Assembly (NCBI GenBank): GCA_947458545.1
Contig: CANGYH010000002.1
Location: 1 to 64,000 of the forward strand
Source: Cytophagaceae bacterium
GTDB taxonomy: Bacteria > Bacteroidota > Bacteroidia > Cytophagales > Flexibacteraceae
Direction: 5' to 3'
DNA length: 64,000 nucleotides
Part shown: positions 17,178-25,157 of the stretch, piece by piece
How the letters are laid out: every line of letters begins with the position of its first letter
How positions within the stretch are numbered: position 1 is the stretch's first letter
Made by a program: the position numbers and the translations under genes
The notes under the pieces: model-generated
What the model was told of the DNA's origin: nothing
Seen by the model: the letters and a program-made list of their open reading frames with translations, nothing else
Database searches by the model: none

Positions 17178-18566
17178 ATGCGCAAGTTCCTTATCCTCTT
17201 TTTACTGCTGACCTCTGGGGCTGTGCAGGCCCAGGGCATCCAGTTCTTCAAAGGCACATTGGCCGAGCTTTTTGCCAAGGCCCGTGCCGAGCAAAAGCAT
17301 ATCTATGTTGATGTCTATACGACCTGGTGCGGCCCATGCCAGCTGATGGCCCGCCAGGTCTTTCCGGACTCTGCCGTGGGGGCTTACATGGCCCCGCGCT
17401 TTGTGAGCTACAAGCTCAATGCCGAGAAGGGAGAGGGCCCAGCCTTTGCCAAGAAGCATGGCGTAACGGGCTACCCGACGGGGCTTTACTTCAATCCGGA
17501 GGGGGAGTTGGTGTACTCAAATATGGGCTTTAACGACACCAAAGGATGGTTTGAATCCCAGGGTAACATAGCGTTAAAAGAATCGGCAGATCCTCAAAAT
17601 CTGGCATTTCTGAAAAAGGAGTATGCGGCAGGTAAGTCAGACACTGCTTTTTTGAAGAAAATCCTCACAAAGGAAATTGAGCTAAATACTCAAAACGACG
17701 GTACAGCCAGCAGAGCAACACAGCTGTTTCGGCAATTGACCCCAGCCCAGCAGATAGATATATCCAATCTTCGCCTGTTGACGCTGGCTAATGTCTTTGG
17801 GCATGATACGGTCTTGGCACACTCCCGGAAATACCTGGAGCCCTTGCTGCGGGGTATTGCCGGAGCTGATAGAGATAAAATTGCTACAGCCTTGGGCGAT
17901 GCTGGCCAGAATAATCTCTACAGGGTTATGCCCAAAGGCAAAACAAGCTATGAATACGAATTAGCTGAGTACCTAAAAACCTCTTATGTATTAGATTCAC
18001 TTACCCCAGAGGATGTTGAAAAAGAAGAGCTTACCAAGCGCCTGGAGGCAGCTGGCCGCGGCGTACCCGATATCCTAATTCCACGTGTACCCCAGTTGGT
18101 GGCCAAGTACTATACGGGCCTCTCAGACACTGAACTCAAGCGGAGAGACAGCGTAAGCTATGCAGGTATGGCCGCTGATATCGAAAGCATGATTGCTAGC
18201 GGCAACCTATCAGGTGCAGAGGCAGACCAGGTACGCGCCATGAACAAAGGCATGGGGCGCGCCGTGGTTGCCAATAACCTCAACAACGCCGCCTGGACCT
18301 ACTTCGAACTTAAGCGCCCCACCCCAGAGCTAAAACTGGCCCTTACCTGGATAGACGAAGCCCTACGCATCGCCCCCAAAGATCACAACGCCATGGACAC
18401 CAAGGCCCACCTGCTGGCCAGCCTGGGCCGACGGCCCGAGGCATTGCAGTTGCAGCGCAAAGCCGTGGCCCAGGGCAAAGCAGCAGGTGCTGATACGGAA
18501 GAGTTGGAGGCCTACCTAAAAAAGCTCGAAAAGCAGGCTGCGGCCAAGCCCAAAGCCCGCAAATAG
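17178..18566 (+). CDS. Secreted thioredoxin-domain protein with C-terminal helical region
   Basis: A 462-residue exported protein. Residues 1-19 are a signal peptide (ending VQAQG). A thioredoxin fold follows, with the redox motif WCGPC at about residue 54 and the cis-proline in TGYPT near 97. The region from about residue 120 to 350 matches no domain I know. The last 100 residues look like TPR-type helices (DEALRIAPKDHNAMDTKAHLLASLG). It probably handles disulfides in the periplasm. The middle part (17540-18220) is visibly richer in A+T than its flanks, hinting at a separate origin or weaker constraint. TACCTTG lies eight bases before the ATG. Confidence 0.85.
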   Translation: MRKFLILFLLLTSGAVQAQGIQFFKGTLAELFAKARAEQKHIYVDVYTTWCGPCQLMARQVFPDSAVGAYMAPRFVSYKLNAEKGEGPAFAKKHGVTGYPTGLYFNPEGELVYSNMGFNDTKGWFESQGNIALKESADPQNLAFLKKEYAAGKSDTAFLKKILTKEIELNTQNDGTASRATQLFRQLTPAQQIDISNLRLLTLANVFGHDTVLAHSRKYLEPLLRGIAGADRDKIATALGDAGQNNLYRVMPKGKTSYEYELAEYLKTSYVLDSLTPEDVEKEELTKRLEAAGRGVPDILIPRVPQLVAKYYTGLSDTELKRRDSVSYAGMAADIESMIASGNLSGAEADQVRAMNKGMGRAVVANNLNNAAWTYFELKRPTPELKLALTWIDEALRIAPKDHNAMDTKAHLLASLGRRPEALQLQRKAVAQGKAAGADTEELEAYLKKLEKQAAAKPKARK

Positions 18567-18712
18567 GGCGGGGGCGCGGCCCTGGGTCGCATAGTGCCGG
18601 TGAGTGGCCCCACCCCGGCGGTGAACGGCAACCTAACCCTCCGCCCGGGCCCCCATCTTTGGACCTGAGCAGGCAGCGTGGTAAGCCCACCAGCGGCCCG
18701 CCCGTAGAAGGC

Positions 18713-19675
18713 ATGACGGTACTTGGTTTACTCCTCGGATGGCTCCCCCTGCTAGGGTGGGATTTCCCTGCCGAAGCCCCCGCAGGTGGGCCCGGCCGGG
18801 GTTTGCGGGCCGAGTATTACGCGGGCCGCAACTTCGACAAGCTGCTCATCACGCGGACAGACCCGGCCATCAACTTCGTGTGGGGGCAGAAGGGGCCGCC
18901 CCGGGGCAACCGCTTTGTGATGGCCCCTCCGGGGCCAGACTTCCCCACCGAAGACTTCTCCGTCCGCTGGACGGGCCGCCTGCACCCACCCGAGAGCGGT
19001 ACCTACACCCTGCAAGCCAGCGTGGACGATGGCATCCGTGTCTGGCTCGGCGAGCTGCTGGTAATAGATGCCTGGCGCAACCAACCTGCCACCGCCTACG
19101 ACGTGGATGTTGAGCTGCAAGCCGGTGCTACCTACGAGCTAAAGGTAGAGTACTACCAGGCCCGCTACGAGGCCGAGGCCATCCTGGCCTGGCGCCTACC
19201 CAGCGCCCCAGACTATGCCGAGCCACAGCCCATTAGCACTGCCTACTACTCGCCCCCGCCGGCGCTACGCCCCAAGCCCCTGCGCCCCCAGCCCGTGGCC
19301 CAGGCCGAGCCCGCCGCCCCCATCCTGTGCGTAACGACGGAAGACCCAGAGGCCAGCCCGGCATCTCTGCCGCCCCCAGGCCCGCTGCCCCCTGCCTTGC
19401 GGCCTGGTATGCATTTTGCCATGGCCAACGTCTTTGCCACAGACAACCCCACCCAGCCGGCCCCCTCAGCCTTGCGCACCTTGACCCAACTGGCGCGCGT
19501 GCTCAAGGCCCAGCCTAAGCTGCGGCTGCAATTGGCCGGGCAGGGGGCTTCGGCCGCCGTCCAGGCGCAGGCCGTGCGGCAATACTTGCTGCAGGCTGGC
19601 GTGGCCCCGGCCCGTATCTCGCTGGCTCCGGCTGGGCAGGCCCCGCCGGGCAGCATTTCAATCCGAGTACGCTAA
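18713..19675 (+). CDS. PA14-domain protein with degenerate OmpA-like C-terminus
   Basis: A 320-residue secreted protein. After a short signal segment (TVLGLLLGWLPLLG) comes a PA14 domain (about residues 25-165) with GLRAEYYAGRNF, SVRWTGRL and a QASVDDGIRVWLG segment. A proline-rich linker follows, then about 85 residues aligned to the OmpA domain of the next gene. That domain lacks the GHTD segment and the NRRV segment, so the residues that bind peptidoglycan are missing. The neighbour at 19867 has the same order of domains with an intact OmpA domain. The pair is a tandem duplication in which this copy has lost its anchor. PA14 domains bind glycans in other proteins. Confidence 0.82.
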   Translation: MTVLGLLLGWLPLLGWDFPAEAPAGGPGRGLRAEYYAGRNFDKLLITRTDPAINFVWGQKGPPRGNRFVMAPPGPDFPTEDFSVRWTGRLHPPESGTYTLQASVDDGIRVWLGELLVIDAWRNQPATAYDVDVELQAGATYELKVEYYQARYEAEAILAWRLPSAPDYAEPQPISTAYYSPPPALRPKPLRPQPVAQAEPAAPILCVTTEDPEASPASLPPPGPLPPALRPGMHFAMANVFATDNPTQPAPSALRTLTQLARVLKAQPKLRLQLAGQGASAAVQAQAVRQYLLQAGVAPARISLAPAGQAPPGSISIRVR

Positions 19676-19708
19676 TGGTCAGTCACCAAATAAATGCGCA
19701 GCCTTACT

Positions 19709-19760
19709 CCCCCTCTTCTCCCTTGGAGGGATTCTGCGCTTTGAGCAGAGAAAGAGGGGG
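19709..19760. repeat. Inverted repeat in the PA14-OmpA intergenic gap
   Basis: CCCCCTCTTCTC and GAGAAAGAGGGGG form a stem of about 12 base pairs around 27 bases. Its sequence resembles a C-rich palindromic unit dispersed in other Bacteroidota genomes. It lies 34 bases past the first PA14 gene and may stop transcription between the duplicates. Confidence 0.5.
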
Positions 19761-19866
19761 CTGGGGGTGATGAGGGGGTGCTCCCCACCGCAAATCCCTA
19801 TCTTCCAAATCTTGAGTGACCATAAGTGCCCCCATTCTTCACCCAAACAACCAAACTTCTACACCC

Positions 19867-20913
19867 ATGCGCCACTTCCGCCTTTGCCTGGCCTTTCTAC
19901 TGGCTGCCGTACCGCCTCTGGGCCTGCAAGCGGCACCCGCCCACCAGGGCCTGCGGGCCAGCTACTACGCAGGCCGCAACTTCGACCGCCTCGTGCTCTC
20001 GCGCCCGGAGGCTACCATCAACTACGTCTGGACGCGCAAAAACCGCGACTTTTTCGGCAGTGGGTTCGACTACCAGGCCCCGGCCCCCGGCGTGCCCGCC
20101 GAAGACTTTTCCGTCCGCTGGCAAGGCCAGCTCCGCGCCCCAGAGGCCGGGGTCTATACCTTCCAGGCCAGTGTGGACGACGGCATGCGGGTTTATCTGG
20201 GCAACGATCTGATCCTGAACGCCTGGCAAAACCAACCCGCCACGGCTTATACCGTGCAGGTAGAGCTAGAGGCCGGGGCCACCTACGCCCTGCGGGTAGA
20301 GTATTACCAGGCCCGGTTCGAGTCTGAAGCGCGCCTCAACTGGAGCCTGCCCAGCGCCGGGCCCGATGCTCGCCCCCGGCCCATTGCCGCCGCCTACCTA
20401 ACCCCGCCCGCCGAGGCCCGCCCCAATCCGCTGAAGCCCCAGCCGCTGGCCGCCCAGGTGCCCCCTCAGAATGCCCCGGCGCTGGGCCCGCCGCCCATCC
20501 AGCCAATGCCTGACGCCGCTGCCCCGTTTGCCCGGCCAGCTCAAAAGTTGGTAGCGCCTGGAGCAATGCCAGCAAGATTGGCCAAGGGTACCTCGCTCAC
20601 CCTGTCCAACCTCTTTTTCGACATCAACAGTGCAGACCTGGCCCCCGCCAGCGCCCCCACGCTCGATGCCCTGGCGCAGACGCTGCTGGCCCAGCCCGAC
20701 CTGTCCATCACCATTGCCGGGCATACAGACCTGGCCCGCAACCGTGCTGAGAGCCTGAAACTGTCGGCAGACCGCGCCCAAGCCATCAAAGACTACCTGA
20801 TCGAAGCCGGCGTCGAGCCAGACCGCCTCGCTACCGAGGCCTTTGGGTTCGACAAACCCCTGGTGCCCGGCCGAGACCCACGCAACCGCCGGGTCGTCAT
20901 TACGGTGCGGTAG
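19867..20913 (+). CDS. PA14-OmpA fusion protein
   Basis: A 348-residue envelope protein. Residues 1-24 form a signal peptide (GLQAAPA). The PA14 domain spans about 28-170 (GLRASYYAGRNF, ASVDDGMRVYLG). After a proline-rich linker (about 175-235) comes a full OmpA C-terminal domain with FFDINSADL, the diaminopimelate-binding region around AGHTDLARN, and DPRNRRVVI at the end. The OmpA part should hold the protein on peptidoglycan, while the PA14 part may bind a carbohydrate. It shares about half its residues with the preceding gene over the PA14 domain. The start at 19867 is set by the signal peptide. Confidence 0.88.
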   Translation: MRHFRLCLAFLLAAVPPLGLQAAPAHQGLRASYYAGRNFDRLVLSRPEATINYVWTRKNRDFFGSGFDYQAPAPGVPAEDFSVRWQGQLRAPEAGVYTFQASVDDGMRVYLGNDLILNAWQNQPATAYTVQVELEAGATYALRVEYYQARFESEARLNWSLPSAGPDARPRPIAAAYLTPPAEARPNPLKPQPLAAQVPPQNAPALGPPPIQPMPDAAAPFARPAQKLVAPGAMPARLAKGTSLTLSNLFFDINSADLAPASAPTLDALAQTLLAQPDLSITIAGHTDLARNRAESLKLSADRAQAIKDYLIEAGVEPDRLATEAFGFDKPLVPGRDPRNRRVVITVR

Positions 20914-20970
20914 GGCAGGCAAGAGGGTCGGTCGTATCTTTACCACAGATTCGCACACCTGCCAACCGCC

Positions 20971-22689
20971 ATGAGCACACCCCTCAACCCGGCCTCTGAA
21001 GAAGCCGTCGTAGCCGCCCTGGAAGACTTCATCTCCAAGATGGAGGAGGCCGCCCCCAACCTCTACGACCGCAACTACATCACCTTTTTTGAGGAGAATC
21101 CCTCGCCCAAAAATTACGGAGAGACCGCCGACGCCGAGGGCAAAGCCGCCTACGAAGCGCGCCTGGGCCAACCCTTCGAAGACCTGCTCCAGAACATGGA
21201 GGGGGCCCGCTGGCAAGGCGAAGAAGAGTCTCCCTACACCGGCAAAGACCTGGGCATCACCTATCCCGTCTTCTCGGCCGAGACCCTGGTGGAGCGTGCC
21301 AACCTGGCCCGCGAAGAATGGGAGCGCTCCAGCCCCGACGAGCGCCGAGCCTGCCTTGTGCTGGCCCTAAAAAACTTCGAGGCCCGTTTCTTCGAGGTAG
21401 CCCACGCCACCATGCACACCACCGGCCAGGGCTTTATGATGGCTTTCCAGGCGGCCGGGCCCCATGCCGCAGACCGGTCGGCTGAGTCTCTGCTGCTCTG
21501 CTACGATGCCGTTACCCAAAACGACACGGCCAGCCTGTGGGAGAAAAACATGGGCAAGATCACCCTCCAGCTCGAGAAGACCTGGCACACCTATCCCTAC
21601 GGCATATCGTTGGCCATAGGCTGCTCTACCTTCCCGACCTGGAACACCCTGCCCGGCGTGTTTGCCAGCCTCATGGCAGGCTCGCCCGTCATCGTCAAGC
21701 CCCACCCCAAGGCGGTGCTGCCCCTGGCCCTGGCCGTGGCCTGCATCCAGGATGCGCTAGACGTGTGCGGCTTTGAGCCCGAGGTCTGCCAACTGGCTCC
21801 AGACACCGCCGCCGAGCCCCTGGCCAAGCAACTGGCCGAGCATGAGCTGGTCAAAATCATAGACTACACCGGCGGCGCAGCCTTCGGCGAGTATCTGGAG
21901 ACCCTGCCCGGCAAGATCCTCTTTACAGAGAAGAGCGGCATCAATGCGGCCATCATCCACTCGGTGCAGAACTTAGACGAGGTGCTGGGCAACCTGGCCT
22001 TCTCCATCTGCCTCTACTCCGGGCAGATGTGTACGGCCCCGCACCACATACTCATCCCGGCAGAGGGCGTCCACACACCCGAGGGTCTGGTGCCCTTCGA
22101 CGAGGTGGCCCGCCGCTACGCCGCCGCCGTAGATAGCCTGGCCCAAAACCCCAAGGCTGGGCCTTTCGTGCTCGGTGCCATTCAAAACAAAGCAACCCTC
22201 GAGCGCCTTGGCCTGCTCAAAGGCAAGGGCAAGGAGCTGCTAGATCATAAGCAAGTGGCCCACCCGCAGTTCGAAGGGGCCCGCATCCTCTCGCCCCTGG
22301 TGCTGGAGGCAGACGAGAGCCAGTACGACCAGATCGCCCACGAGATCTTCGGCCCGGCCGTGCTCGTCGTCAAAGCCCAAGACCTGGACGCTTGCCTGGC
22401 CATGGCCCGCCGCATGGCCGTAGAAAAAGGTGCCCTATCCGGCGCCGTCTATACCACAGACGAGGAGCTGGAAGAGGAGATTGCCTACGCCCTCAACTCA
22501 GCCGGTATCCCGGTCAGCTTCAACCTCACCGGCCCCGTGTACATGAACCAGAACGCGGCCTTCTCTGACTACCACGTCACGGGTGGCAACCCGGCCGGCA
22601 ACGGCTCTATCGGCGACGTTACGTTTGTGCTGCGCCGTTTCTTCCGCGTAGGCAACAAGTTTGGCAACCTGCGAGGCCGCAACCAGTAG
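20971..22689 (+). CDS. PaaN-like aldehyde dehydrogenase
   Basis: A 572-residue NAD(P)-dependent aldehyde dehydrogenase of the branch annotated as phenylacetic acid degradation protein PaaN. It has the long N-terminal helical extension of that branch, the cofactor-binding segments GSPVIVKPHPKAVLP and DYTGGAAFG, a TEKSG segment at the usual general-base position, and SGQMCTAPHH with the catalytic cysteine. In PaaN-containing pathways it may oxidise a ring-opened aldehyde, but no other paa gene is in the window, so the substrate is uncertain. A TATCTTTA box at 20934-20941 may be its promoter. A strong terminator follows. Confidence 0.85.
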   Translation: MSTPLNPASEEAVVAALEDFISKMEEAAPNLYDRNYITFFEENPSPKNYGETADAEGKAAYEARLGQPFEDLLQNMEGARWQGEEESPYTGKDLGITYPVFSAETLVERANLAREEWERSSPDERRACLVLALKNFEARFFEVAHATMHTTGQGFMMAFQAAGPHAADRSAESLLLCYDAVTQNDTASLWEKNMGKITLQLEKTWHTYPYGISLAIGCSTFPTWNTLPGVFASLMAGSPVIVKPHPKAVLPLALAVACIQDALDVCGFEPEVCQLAPDTAAEPLAKQLAEHELVKIIDYTGGAAFGEYLETLPGKILFTEKSGINAAIIHSVQNLDEVLGNLAFSICLYSGQMCTAPHHILIPAEGVHTPEGLVPFDEVARRYAAAVDSLAQNPKAGPFVLGAIQNKATLERLGLLKGKGKELLDHKQVAHPQFEGARILSPLVLEADESQYDQIAHEIFGPAVLVVKAQDLDACLAMARRMAVEKGALSGAVYTTDEELEEEIAYALNSAGIPVSFNLTGPVYMNQNAAFSDYHVTGGNPAGNGSIGDVTFVLRRFFRVGNKFGNLRGRNQ

Positions 22690-22714
22690 GTTGCCGTTTA
22701 CCGCATAAACTAAG

Positions 22715-22753
22715 GCCTGCCCCCGCACGTTTTAGGGGGGCAGGCTTTTCTTT
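22715..22753 (+). terminator. Intrinsic terminator after the aldehyde dehydrogenase
   Basis: GCCTGCCCCC pairs with GGGGGCAGGC around a ten-base loop and is followed by TTTTCTTTG. It lies 26 bases past the stop codon. Confidence 0.88.
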
Positions 22754-22783
22754 GTCCTGCGTATTTGCGTTAAACCACCGGCT

Positions 22784-24040
22784 TTGGCACGTACACTCTC
22801 GGCTTATCTATCCCTTAGGGTGCTGGCAACTTTGCTGATGCTGCTTGCTGCTTGGGCGCGGCCTGCCGCCGGGCAGTCCCTCACCAAGCAAGACAGCATC
22901 AACCAAGGCCTACAATACCTACTTGAAGACCGCCGTACCCGCTACGAGACGACCGACGTCATCAACGCGATGTACAACTTCAAGTACGACCAGGCCGACC
23001 AAGAATACCGATATCTAGAGGCTAAGTATCCCGGCCATCCGCTGCCTACCTTCTTACGCGGGCTGCTGGTGTGGTGGAAGATGCTGCCAGACCCCGAAAA
23101 TCGCAGCAACGACGGCGAGTTTCTGGCCCACATGGCTGGCACCATCTCTAAAGCCGAGCAACTGTTGGAGCGCAACGAGAAAAACCTGGAGGCCGCCTTC
23201 TTCTTGGCTGGGGCCTATGGCTTCCGCGGGCGCTACCATGCCGAGCAAAAAAACTGGCGCAAGGCCGCGCTAGACGGCAAGGCCGCCCTCAAGTACCTGG
23301 AGATGAGCCACGGCCAGGAGCAGTTCTCGCCCGAGTTTCTGTTTGGCGACGGCCTCTTCAACTACTACCGCGAGTACATCTCGGAGAACTACGTGATGCT
23401 GCGCCCGCTGATGGCCTTCTTTCCCAAGGGCAGCAAGCAGCTCGGGCTAGACCAGCTTAAACGGGTAACGCAAACCGCCTTCTACACCCGCACCGAGGCC
23501 CAGACCTACCTGATGCGCATCTACGCCAACGAGGAGGGCAAGGCCGAGCTAGCCTACCCGCTGGCTGAGTATCTGGCAAACAAGTTTCCTGACAACAGCT
23601 ACTACCAGCGCTACCATGCCCGCATGGCCTACGTGACGGGCCGCAACAGCGATTGCCGCCGCGTGGCGCAAGACATGTACATCAAGTACAAGGCTGCCAT
23701 GCCGGGCTACACCTCTGAGACCATGCGCAACGCGGCCTACTTTTTGGGCTACACTACCTGGATGCGCGCCAGCACAGACACAGCCAAGCGGACGGCCCTG
23801 CGCTTTTTTACCGAAGCCGTGCAGGCGGCCGAGCAGGCCAAGGCCATGGAGAGCGGCTACACCATAAGCGCCATGTACTTTGCGGGCCTGGCCAGCCACC
23901 AGCTAGGCGACGCCCCGGCCGCCATCGCCTGGATGGAGCGCGCCGTCGACAACGCTGACAAAGACAACTACGCCGGCAAAGACGCCCGCGCCTGGCTAGA
24001 GAAAAACGCCCCTCGCAAGAAGCGGTTCTGGCTGTTTTAG
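22784..24040 (+). CDS. Secreted TPR-like helical repeat protein
   Basis: A 418-residue exported protein. The only start giving a full signal peptide is the TTG at 22784 (MARTLSAYLSLRVLATLLMLL, cleavage after AAG). The mature protein is a chain of helical hairpins of TPR type, for example NFKYDQADQEYRYLEAKYPG near 65-84 and SHQLGDAPAAIAWMERAVDN near 370-390. It has no catalytic motif that I recognise. It probably acts as a periplasmic scaffold. It has no close operon partner; the next gene is on the opposite strand. The TTG start makes the N-terminus less certain than the rest. Confidence 0.78.
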   Translation: MARTLSAYLSLRVLATLLMLLAAWARPAAGQSLTKQDSINQGLQYLLEDRRTRYETTDVINAMYNFKYDQADQEYRYLEAKYPGHPLPTFLRGLLVWWKMLPDPENRSNDGEFLAHMAGTISKAEQLLERNEKNLEAAFFLAGAYGFRGRYHAEQKNWRKAALDGKAALKYLEMSHGQEQFSPEFLFGDGLFNYYREYISENYVMLRPLMAFFPKGSKQLGLDQLKRVTQTAFYTRTEAQTYLMRIYANEEGKAELAYPLAEYLANKFPDNSYYQRYHARMAYVTGRNSDCRRVAQDMYIKYKAAMPGYTSETMRNAAYFLGYTTWMRASTDTAKRTALRFFTEAVQAAEQAKAMESGYTISAMYFAGLASHQLGDAPAAIAWMERAVDNADKDNYAGKDARAWLEKNAPRKKRFWLF

Positions 24041-24072
24041 CGGTGGGTTATCTCTATTTCACCTTTGAACTG

Positions 24073-24354
24073 TCATCTACAGACCCAAGGGTATGAATGG
24101 TAGGATTGCCCCCTTTTGCCCTTGCGTCGTTCTTGAATACGTGCCTCTAGCTTGGCGAAGAACTCGTCAGCCGGCATGGCTTCGCCTCGTTTTGCTTGCT
24201 CGATGGCGCGGGAGTATCTGGCCCACTCTTCGTCCGTAGGCTCAGGGTATTTTTTGTTGCCCTCTAACCGGGCCTCTAGGTCTTTCAGAAGGCCTTGGTC
24301 GGTAGTTTGGTCCACCAGTTGGTGGATGTGTGCTTTCAGTTCCTCCAATCCCAT
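24073..24354 (-). CDS. Small antitoxin-like hypothetical protein
   Basis: A 93-residue charged, helical protein (MGLEELKAHIHQLVDQ, then DEEWARYSRAIEQAKRGEAMPADEFFAKLE). The form, two short helices and a segment ending with a conserved acidic stretch, resembles the antitoxins of RelE/ParE-type modules in Bacteroidota, where the C-terminal part wraps the toxin. No toxin frame follows: the next 30 bases lead into the convergent TPR gene. It could be an orphan antitoxin or an unrelated small protein. The C-terminal nine residues (YHSYPWVCR) look unlike the rest and may reflect a lost original stop or a deletion. Confidence 0.6.
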   Translation of the reverse strand: MGLEELKAHIHQLVDQTTDQGLLKDLEARLEGNKKYPEPTDEEWARYSRAIEQAKRGEAMPADEFFAKLEARIQERRKGKRGQSYHSYPWVCR

Positions 24355-24399
24355 TACCCTAAGATACGAATAAAGGGCCGATATGGCCCTTTGTGGTTG

Positions 24400-24879
24400 T
24401 TATTCAGTGATGATAGCTTCCGGTATCGGCATCGACTTGCTGTCTTTAAAGGTAGAGAGCACCACCGTTGTCTGGGTGCTGTCAATCTCGGGGATCTCGT
24501 TGATGATCTCCACCAGCAGCTTCTGGTAAGAGCTGATGTCGGGCGAGATGATTTTGAGAATAAAGTCTCCCTGGCCGGTGATGTGGTGCACCTCGATAAC
24601 CTCGGGGATGTCGCTCACGTGGCTCATGAAGGCGTCTATGTGCTCCTTCTTGTGGCCCTTCAAGGTTACGGTTACAAACGTCTGCACCGTCAGGCCGATG
24701 GCCTGCGGGTTGAGGCGGGCATGGTAGCTCTGGATGATGCCCGCATTTTCTAGTTTCTTTACCCGCTCTAGGGTAGGCGCAGGCGACAGCCCGATCTCTT
24801 TAGAGAGCTGGGCGTTGGTGATTTTTGCGTTGGCTTGCAAAATTTCAAGAATCTTGCGGTCGGTCAGGTCAAGTTTCAT
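24400..24879 (-). CDS. Lrp/AsnC-family transcriptional regulator
   Basis: A 159-residue DNA-binding regulator. Residues 1-60 form the winged helix-turn-helix (MKLDLTDRKILEILQANAKI, then LSKEIGLSPAPTLERVKKLE). Residues about 65-145 form the RAM ligand-binding domain (FVTVTLKGHK, then VIEVHHITGQGDFILKI). Members sense amino acids and form octamers. The nearest divergent genes are egtB and egtD, so control of ergothioneine synthesis is conceivable but not shown. TACTTTTG at 24950-24957 on the minus strand is an exact -7 box, predicting a leader of about 65 bases. Confidence 0.92.
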   Translation of the reverse strand: MKLDLTDRKILEILQANAKITNAQLSKEIGLSPAPTLERVKKLENAGIIQSYHARLNPQAIGLTVQTFVTVTLKGHKKEHIDAFMSHVSDIPEVIEVHHITGQGDFILKIISPDISSYQKLLVEIINEIPEIDSTQTTVVLSTFKDSKSMPIPEAIITE

Positions 24880-24949
24880 GGGGCCAGGGGAGATAGGCAG
24901 CGGTTAGCAGGTTGCTAGGCTTTGTTTTGCTAAAACGGGCTATACCGGG

Positions 24950-24957
24950 CAAAAGTA
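24950..24957 (-). promoter_or_regulatory. -7 promoter box (TACTTTTG) of the Lrp-type regulator
   Basis: TACTTTTG on the minus strand matches TAnnTTTG exactly. The nearest TTTG further upstream is not at the standard distance, so only the -7 part is supported. Confidence 0.55.
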
Positions 24958-25157
24958 CGGGTTTAGGCCAAATCCTCTTCGGGCAAAACGGTCTTTTGCT
25001 CATTTTCAGCGTATTGGCAAGGGGTGCAAGCAAATAAAATTTGTTAATCTAAGGGCAACCGTACGGGTGCCTAGCCCGCTTTGCAGCGATGGGCCTAACG
25101 GCTAAGCGCACTTGCGCGTACAAAGCCATACCTCCGCTCCTCAGACATTCCTTGGCT

